NCBI RefSeq assembly: GCF_002127325.2
Contig: NC_035437.2
Coordinates: 158,359,597-158,423,596, forward strand
DNA length: 64,000 bases
Source of the DNA: Helianthus annuus
Lineage: Eukaryota; Streptophyta; Magnoliopsida; Asterales; Asteraceae
Reading direction: 5' to 3'
Below the pieces are notes generated by a model, which made no database searches, was not told the DNA's origin, and worked only from the letters and a program-made list of their open reading frames with translations. A program made the translations under genes and the position numbers. Below are positions 55,781-64,000 of the stretch, piece by piece (the first letter of the stretch is position 1; each line of letters starts with the position of its first letter).

Positions 55781-56078
55781 TTTTTTAATAATATAGCAAT
55801 AGAGCTTTAAATTCTAAGTCGTCCTGATTGGAATTGATAATGTCAGAGGATGAATGCGATAGTGGAGTTAAAGAAGACGTCATGGAAAACATCATGAAGG
55901 TTTAGTTGACAAAAATTTAATTTGTAACGAACATTATGTAGATGTACTATTGGGACGTGCTCAACTGTATCAAAATATTAGGCTTAACAAATCACACTTT
56001 AACGCTTCTACGTTTAAATTATTTTATGTGTTTAGTTGGTCTTTAGCCACCCGCGAAGCTCGCGGGGTCTTAGGCTAG

Positions 56079-57008
56079 TTATTAACTAAAATAAGAAACA
56101 ATATTATGTGATTCTCATTATTATTACTATTTTAGAAATATTACCATTGTTATTAATTTCCCACAAATTTTGTCATTTTCCATGATTATTTAAGTCACCA
56201 ACATAATTAACGAATTCCCAAACACAATAGGGTAATCTCTTGCAATCTCTTGGACAACCCTTTCTCTTACGCTCTTACCAAGAAGCGCAACGCAAGCTAA
56301 GGTGAGTATACATGACCCATTTTCTATTTTCCACTTTTGGGTGCAATATGTATTCTATATCAGACATCACCATCACATCAAACATTTTATGCACACTCTA
56401 TCCTTACTTCATGTGATACATTTTAATCATGTTAGACATGTTATGCTAATGTAAACATTCATGACTATGTGTTCATTAACTTCGTACAAGCCTCCCCTAA
56501 CAATGGTAGCGCTATAGGTTGAGAAACGCCCCTCTCGTTATATTAACGAGTATTGTTAGGTTAATCTATGTTAAAACCACCCATACTCTTTTGGGTAGGC
56601 ACTTTAGTTGCGTTAAACTTTGGTTTGGACACGTAGAGTAACATCGTTTCGAGTATATACTGTCAATATGATATTGTATTTCACATTTGGATATGAGCAA
56701 TATTTTAAACACGTATTATGCTATGTATGAAAACTTGTATACTCGCCAACATGCTTTTGTTGATTTTATTTTAATACGTATTACAGGTTGATGTTCAAGA
56801 AATAAAGAAATCAAGCTAGGATGGAACTAGAAACCCATTTTAGCATAGTATTTTATTATGTTTGAATTTATGATGTACTTGAAAACAATGTATTCTCATT
56901 TGAAATTTATGAAATGATTTAATTTATATTGTCACAAATAGTGTTATGTTGTTTTGAGCAATTTGTTCGTCTCATCCCGATGTTTCCGCCATCGGTTGGG
57001 GTGTGACA
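56079..57008 (+). mobile_element. Element A, 5' LTR, second part
   Basis: Resumes after the Helitron at TTATTAACTAAAATAAG and ends GGTTGGGGTGTGACA at 57008. Total LTR about 2.8 kb. Confidence 0.88.
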
Positions 57009-58113
57009 GATTGGTATCAGAACCATAACTATAGGGAATTAGGTAGGATTGCCTTACTTTTGCCTAGCCTATAGTAGGAGTACTCTATACAAGATTGGTA
57101 TCAGAGCCATAACTATAGGGAATTAGGAATGCCTTGCCTAGTCTATAGTTTAAGAGCTTATTCACTATGTGTTGCTTAAAACAACTTCCTTTCTATCTTC
57201 TTTGCTTCCCTCTACTTTCTTGGACTCTTAATATACATGCCTTTCCTAAGGCTAACACAATACACTTGGAGGCTTTGAAGACACTCATGTAACACAATCG
57301 AAAAGATTCATTAAGATAGGGGTGATTCCCACACTTGGTGATGATTTTCACTCAGCTATACTTTGATTTTTGCACGAAATCTACCCTCAAGTTAGGAGTG
57401 ATATCCAAACCTTGATGGGAGTTTTCCATTTCATATTCTAGTGGACCCTTATCTTATGATAAGTACCAACCACATTAGGGTACGATGTTATCAAGTTAGA
57501 GGTGAAACTCGCATCTTGTTTAACTAGTCCCACTCCTCGATTTTCGCTCTCGCCAAAGTTTCGATTTCCCAATCGATTAAGGACGTGTAGTAACTGGAAG
57601 GACAAATATCGTTAGTCGCTCCTTAATGAGAGTATTTGTCTATTAGGCCAAAGCACGTTTCCTTAATTCGAAAAAGACTTCGATTCACTTTGGAAGTGTC
57701 ATATGTTACGTTCCGTGACAATCCATGTTTTATGTTAAATCTCTTTTATGTTATCTCAATTTCTATGTGATTTTACATTGAGCGTTATCTTCATTTCAAG
57801 CTAGGAAGTCACAACTCACACTATTGTCACAATCTAAAACAATTAATGATACTCTTTCGTGAACAAATTAAATTTATTATGCTTTTGTCATACATGTTAC
57901 TCTATGTGAAAATTCATGTCACTTTATTCATGTTATCCTATGTGAAACACAATGTGAAACAATGTGCTACATGTTGCATTCATAAAAACAAAATTTTCAA
58001 ATAAACATTATGATCAAAGTCTCATTTATTCTTTCTTATAAATCTTTAGATATAATCTTTTCAAAAGTTTATTCTTAGATTTCTAGGACGAAATCTCCTA
58101 AAGTAGGGGAGAC
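57009..58113 (+). mobile_element. Element A interior: PBS, no genes, polypurine tract
   Basis: Only 1.1 kb. PBS TGGTATCAGAACCATAAC at 57012, and a second, better match TGGTATCAGAGCCATAAC at about 57093, in an ~82-bp direct duplication. Ends with GGACGAAATCTCCTAAAGTAGGGGAGAC, the chromovirus-type 3' border, before the 3' LTR. No ORF with a domain. Long LTRs and an empty interior fit a LARD-like non-autonomous element. Confidence 0.85.
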
Positions 58114-60636
58114 TGTAACGCCTCGTATTTTCGATCTTTCTATTTATAGCAGGATGTTTTGTACTCTCTAATTTCAGTCAGTTGTACTCTCATTTTACCC
58201 TATTTTGTATTTCGAGACTTGGATCATAATGAAAAATGCATTGTTTTGATCATATGCTTGTATTAATACTATGTTATGTTATTACACTTGAAAACACGTT
58301 AAACTATGTCAAACACGTAAAAACAATTGAAAGATATCCTAATGTCAGCGTTGCCAAGAGATTTCCCTAAACCGGACTAAAATCGGGAATTCGTACATTA
58401 ACTAGGTAAATTACCCAAAATTTGGGTTAAATCCAATAATTATAATATTTAATATTTTAATATATTTTAATAAATTAGTTTTTGGTTAACAAGGTTAGTT
58501 TAAACCTAACCTAGTTAGTAGATCCTTTAATACATTCAAATTAACCTAGTTAGTCCAACTAGGTTAGTTCTTATAAAAGAAACCACTAACTGAGTTAGAA
58601 AACTCAGTTAGTTCAGTTAAGTGTCAAAAGAAACAAAAAGGGGGTCCTTCTTTAAAGGACCAGCCCCCATGGATCGAACTCGTGACCTTAGCTTCAACAA
58701 ACGAACATCTAACCACTCGGCCGGGCATGCCACATCCAAACAACCTTGGAAACATATTAATGTTATACGCTAATTCGAAACCTTTCCATTTTAAACAGTT
58801 GCCGCCGAAACAAGACAACAGCAACTGTTGATCTTTTCTTTTTGGATGATAAATCAATTTCCGATTCTTTCCTTTTCTGACTTGCCTTTTTCCGAGAATT
58901 ACCATGTATCGTAGCAATCATGGTCGGGTTCCCATACCCGACACGAAACCTTCCAAACTTCCTAACTACATCGAACCCTATAAATACCGACCTCTCCTTC
59001 AACCCGACATCGCACACCTCCCACACTTCTCTTTTTAGCCGGAGCCTCTGAACTCACCGGAGAAGACAACAAGTCGCCGGAGACCACCACTGCACCTTGC
59101 CGGGACTGCTGCTGGCCGTCGGAACCCCGCTGAAGAAGACAGCCCCTCCGGCAAGCCTTCGCCGACTTCGGTAACCCTTTCAACTTTTCTCGGTCCTCGT
59201 TTCCGACTGAGCTCGTATAACTGATATTATCATTTTGTTATTTATGCTAGTATTATGATGGAGAACCGGTTATTATATTAAAATCAGTAAATATTATCAT
59301 TGATATAAATTCAACATTTTTTTATATAATAATCAGATTTATTAGTATTAACCTATGTAATTATATTTTGAAATTATTAATATTGTTATTAAACCAGATT
59401 AAATATTATTAATATAATTAGTTTTATTATTACATATCAGAATTATTACTTTTATCAAAATCTTTATTATTATTATTATTTTCCAGAATTATTATTAATA
59501 ATTAAATCATTATTATCATTATTAGAATTTTAGTATTATTATTGTCATTATATTTTAAATGCAGTTATTTAAAATTATTAAATAAATAAAGTTCATATAT
59601 TAATTAAATTCGGTTATTATTAATAAAATTCAGTATTTTATTTATTATAAATTTGGTTAATAAATTATTATTAACATATGAATTCGGTTATTACTATTAA
59701 TATTATTAATAAAATTAAATCATTATAATTCCATTATCAATCAAAATTAGTATTATTATTATTATTATGATTATTGTTATTATTAATCTTAACATATATT
59801 ACATATATTAATATTAATGTTATTATCAATAATGCTATTATTGTTATTATTATTATTATCAGTATTATTATTATTATCATATTAATAATAATAACAAAAT
59901 TATTATTGTTAACATTATTAATACAAACATTAATATTATTTGAATTATAAAAATAATATTAATATTATTATTATTATCATTATCATTATTAACTAAAATA
60001 AGAAACAATATTATGTGATTCTCATTATTATTACTATTTTAGAAATATTACCATTGTTATTAATTTCCCACAAATTTTGTCATTTTCCATGATTATTTAA
60101 GTCACCAACATAATTAACGAATTCCCAAACACAATAGGGTAATCTCTTGCAATCTCTTGGACAACCCTTTCTCTTACGCTCTTACCAAGAAGCGCAACGC
60201 AATTTAAGGTGAGTATACATGACCCATTTTCTATTTTCCACTTTTGGGTGCAATATGTATTCTATATCATACATCACCATCACATCAAACATTTTATGCA
60301 CACTCTATCCTTACTCCATGTGATACATTTTAATCATGTTAGACATGTTATGCTAATGTAAACATTCATGACTATGTGTTCATTAACTTCGTACAAGCCT
60401 CCCCTAACAATGGTAGCGCTATAGGTTGAGAAACGCCCCTCTCGTTATATTAACGGGTATTGTTAGGTTAATCTATGTTAAAACCACCCATACTCTTTTG
60501 GGTAGGCACTTTAATTGCGTTAAACTTTGGTTTGGACACGTAGAGTAACATCGTTTCGAGTATATACTGTCAATATGATATTGTATTGAGTTATTTCACA
60601 TTTGGATATGAGCAACATTTTAAACACGTATTATGC
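58114..60636 (+). mobile_element. Element A, 3' LTR, interrupted
   Basis: Matches 38096-39969 plus 56079 onward with roughly 1% differences (for example GTTTTAATAC / GTATTAATAC, GATCAAACTC / GATCGAACTC). It is cut at 60636 (ACACGTATTATGC) by element C, whereas the 5' LTR continues ATGTATGAAAAC. The rest is beyond the window. Confidence 0.88.
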
Positions 60637-63033
60637 TGTCACACCCCAACCAATGGCGGAAACATCGGGATGAGACGAAGTGTGAAGATTGCTAGAGACA
60701 TCTATTTGTGACAATATTTAGAAAATCCCAATTTCATTTCATAACTTCAAATAGTCAACAATACAAGAAATTCAAATACAACAAGTTTAACAAAAATAAC
60801 ATGATAACATAACAAAATTGATACAACATATTAAACCCTAACGTCTATATGTGTATCTAGGCATCAGCGCTACTTCTTTTCTTAGCATCTTCCTCATCAA
60901 CCTGTAACATGTTTAAAATAATTCAATGCAAATGCAAAGGCGAGTATACAAGTTTGATACGTACATAGCAAAAGATAAGTCTTGAACAATTCCTCATAGC
61001 AAGCATGTGATTCAAGATAAACATTTAAACATGGCATGTGTCTAACATATCAAACCAAGGAAACGCAATATGCTCATGACATTACCGATGATAAAGGGCG
61101 GGTCGTTAATCCTATAGCGCTACATATGTCACGGTTTGGCTCGTACGAAGTTAATGATAAATTCAACACATAAGTTTCACCCAAGTTTAAAGTATCAAGC
61201 CATCACGTATACAAGCATGTTATAGGAATGTTCATGTGTTTAACCAAAATGTTCATGTGTTTAAGCAAAATGTTCATGTGTAAGTTTTTGATAAGTAAAC
61301 ATGTTACACCCCAAAAGTGGTAAAAGTAAAAAGGGGGAAATACGAGTATACTCACGGTTTACAAGTTGTGACTTGAGAATCCGAGAGCAAGTTGGTGGTT
61401 GAATTAGCTAGTTGGAGCACCTTGTTTCTCTACACAAGGAAACAAAGCGTATGAGTTGGGGAATTCGGAAGATTCGGAATTTAAGTGACATGAAAACGTT
61501 ATAAAATATTATATCAAAATTCTCATCTTCCCATAATACACTTGCATGACACTTGGTAACCACGAGGGTTATAATGATTTCATGAGTTGAACACTCATAA
61601 GAATCATAGCAAGGTTTAGGTCCTTAGATGATTATCCTACTACTTTGACAAATGAATATGATTTCAACATCAAAGGTTCGAGTGTACATAGATAGTATTT
61701 AGGTTGTATAATATACACATATTATTAAGTCCAAATGTTCAAGTATTCAAGTAAGAGGTAGAAGATTACATCTTCATTTAGGTACCTCAAGTTGAGTCGT
61801 ATGTGTCATGGATGGGGTAGGAAGACAAGACTTCCATTTAGGTACCCCTTTGATGTTCACCACTACACTTGATGTAAAAACAACCAAGGAGGGTCATGAA
61901 CTAAGGTCATTACAAGTATGTAAAGTAAACTAACTAGTAGAAATCATCAAATCACGTGAGGATTGTAGGTTTGGGACAACCCAAGTTGTTCCATAATCAC
62001 TCATGTATCAAAGGCTATGTTTGACATGATTTGTGGGTTGAAACCCTAAACAAAACACCAATTTTATGAGGTTTAATCCTCTAATTTTAAATGTCTCAAC
62101 CTTGTTTTTAAGCTTAACCAACCATGGGATAAGTTGTAAGCATTAGGACATAGGTATGAGATGTGTTGAGCACAAGTTACATAGGTTTAAACAAGTTTTT
62201 GATGAACATAAAAACAAACAAAAAGTTTATGGACGATTTCGGGGCATTTCTAGGTCTGATTTCTCCAAGGAGAAGTCTAGGAATCGAACCCCATGATTAT
62301 CCAAGTAAGTAGGAAAAAGAATCAAGTGATTTCGTTAAGAAATGAGTGAGTTATGCTCATTTTCGTGAAGGGGTGTCAATCTGCTCGAACCTTTGCTTTC
62401 AGCTATGGTTTGGAGGATGTTTTGAGAGTTTTTAGTGTTGCAAAAGTGGTAGAGAGGCTGGTTATAAGTGGTATTTATAGGGGGAAGGATTAGGGTTTCA
62501 ATGGGTTGGGCTTTGGAAGTGTTTAGAAGGGGTTACACCTTGAAACTAGCCCACAAAACCCAACTATATAGGGCTGAATTTTACTGAATTGGGGCTGCCA
62601 TATTTCTTTATTTTTTTATTTTTTAAAACATTATAATGAGTAATTTTGTTAGTTAAGTTGTGTAATAATATGCAACAATGTTTCCCCTAACTTGTAACAA
62701 GGTGAAATATGAAATAAAACATGATTTAACTAGGTAAAAAGTGTAATGTACTAGTATGTAACATGTTTGTAAGTGACAAGTATATGTCACATATTTACAA
62801 GTTCAACATATGTTTGTAAGTATCACAAAGAAGTATCAAATTATCTCATGATTAATCATATTATGGTTTATGTATAGTATGTAACAAAGAAATGCAAGTT
62901 TTCATTCATGATCAAAATCTCGAGTTTACAACGAGTACTAGAAGGAACGAGTACAATGATACAAAGCTTCCAAAATTAGAAACACGAGTAAGACAAGCTA
63001 TAAATAGAAAGTACAAAAACACAGGGCGTTACA
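60637..63033 (-). mobile_element. Element C, 3' LTR
   Basis: On the - strand it starts TGTAACGCCCTGTG (63033) and ends GGTTGGGGTGTGACA (60637). 2,397 bp. Its ends are close relatives of those of element A. No coding region inside. Confidence 0.87.
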
Positions 63034-63050
63034 GTCTCCCCTCCTTTAGG
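63034..63050 (-). other. Element C polypurine tract
   Basis: CCTAAAGGAGGGGAGAC on the - strand directly before the LTR, preceded by GGGACGAAATTT. Confidence 0.85.
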
Positions 63051-63069
63051 AAATTTCGTCCCGAAATTT

Positions 63070-64000
63070 AGGAAGACTCAGGGAAAAGATGAGGATATTT
63101 CGATTTCATTTCGCTTTCGAGCTCCCAAGTAAATTCAGCGCCACGTTTTCCTTCCCATCGAACTTTGACAATAGGAATTCGACTGCGCCTCAATTGCTTG
63201 GTTCCTTGGTCCATGATTTCGACTGGTTTTATCTACAAAGTGAAGCGTTTCGTTGACTTGCAAGTCTTCGAGAGGAACGTGGAGTCCTTCGTCAGCTAAA
63301 CATTTCTTTAAGTTGGACACATGGAAGACAGGGTGTACATTGCTGAGTTCTTCAGGCAGGTTCAGTCTATACGCAACCTTGCCAATCCTCTCGAGAATTT
63401 TGAAATGACCAACGTAGCGAGGTGCGAGTTTCCCTTTCTTGCCAAATCGAACCACGCCTTTCCAAGGGGATACCTTGAGAATCACGAAGTCACCTGTCTC
63501 GAATTCCATAGGTTCGCATCCTTTGTCAGCGTAACTCTTTTGTCGGTTCCTGGCTTTCAATAAGTTGTCTCGAACCTGTAAAATCTTGTCCGTCGTCTCT
63601 TGTATAAGCTCGGGACCGGTGATTTGGGCTTGACCAATCTCGTGCCAACAAATAGGCGAACGACACTTGTGACCATACAATGCTTCGAAAGGTGCCATTT
63701 GAATACTCGCGTGATAACTGTTATTGTACGAGAATTCGACCAAAGGCAAGTGTGAATCCCAGTTGCCACCAAAATCTATTACGCATGAACGAAGCATATC
63801 CTCTAAGGTTTGGATAGTACGCTCGGTTTGACCGTCAGTCTGAGGATGGAAGGCAGTGCTAAGGTTGAGTTTAGTACCCATAGCAGATTGAAAAGTTTGC
63901 CAGAGACGAGACATAAAACGAGCATCACGATCAGAAATGATGTCAATGGGAATACCATGACGACAGATTATCTCCTTCATGTAGACCTTAGCCAATTTCT
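63070..64000 (-). pseudogene. Element C pol: integrase and frameshifted chromodomain
   Basis: - strand, open from the window edge to 63135. Integrase core with DRDARFMS and [15 protein letters not shown]-terminal GPY/F-type [21 protein letters not shown] and [13 protein letters not shown]. The chromodomain expected next is present but in another frame (VKVRW and EFTWE words at about 63090-63180), because of a one-base shift near 63230; the open frame runs on to a false end at 63135. A chromodomain places it among the chromoviruses (Tekay/Del-like by border sequence). The rest of pol lies beyond 64000. Confidence 0.85.

Larger units (their letters stand above)
39970..56078 (+). mobile_element. 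Helitron, 16.1 kb including a nested LTR element
   Basis: 5' end TCTACTACTTCTAATAAAG at 39970. The 3' end has the hairpin CCCGCGAAGCTCGCGGG (56050-56066) 12 nt before the terminal CTAG (56075-56078). It sits between A (39969) and T (56079). The uninterrupted 3' LTR (ATTATCATTATCATTATTAA near 59975-59995) shows the empty site. No Rep/helicase gene is seen, so it is non-autonomous. Without element B it is about 5.9 kb. It carries a TCTP exon, a repeated mini-exon unit, a LINE tail and a MITE. Confidence 0.93.

Overview
This is nuclear DNA from a flowering plant, most likely a eudicot and plausibly Asteraceae; that placement is inferred from the style of the repeats and cannot be proved from the window. 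The evidence for a plant is: a 12-exon gene with plant-like introns, U5 and U6 snRNA genes with the plant upstream sequence element (GTCCCACATCG), Ty3/gypsy elements of the Tat and chromovirus types, a Helitron, and several MITEs.

Layout. 1-7.8 kb is repeat-rich intergenic DNA: nested solo LTRs (1172-4797), a Mutator-like element with long inverted repeats and a 9-bp target duplication (5351-6728), and a smaller MITE (7080-7472). 7.8-12.8 kb holds the one clear protein-coding host gene, a WDR74/Nsa1-like WD40 ribosome-biogenesis factor of 483 codons in 12 exons, with two MITE-type insertions in introns. 13.2-13.8 kb has a SINE-like pair in inverted orientation and a degenerate minisatellite.

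14.3-37.0 kb is the most interesting part: a cluster of six U5 snRNA loci on the + strand and four U6 snRNA loci on the - strand, mostly as head-to-head U6/U5 pairs. Each has a USE and TATA-like box. The spacing is 33-34 bp for U5 (the Pol II rule) and 24 bp for the three intact U6 genes (the Pol III rule). Three U6 copies are identical over 102 nt; five U5 copies are complete and show compensatory stem changes. The cluster is being eroded: a 12-kb Tat retrotransposon (19826-31813) has truncated one U6, a hAT MITE sits at the 3' end of one U5, and the last U5 is cut short by another repeat.

The Tat element has 881-bp LTRs, gag, protease, RT, two RNase H domains and integrase, broken by frameshifts. 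Convergent to pol lies an antisense five-exon gene (30311-26789, - strand) with its own TATA box and coiled coils, damaged by two stops and one frameshift.

38-64 kb is a stack of nested insertions. A non-autonomous gypsy element with 2.8-kb LTRs (element A, from 38096) took a Helitron into its 5' LTR (39970-56078, exact A/T target, 3' hairpin and CTAG). The Helitron carries a stolen exon of the TCTP gene and a tandemly repeated mini-exon. It was then split by a very young, - strand LTR element with a decayed interior (element B, 41897-52119). The 3' LTR of element A is interrupted at 60637 by a - strand chromovirus (element C) that runs off the window.
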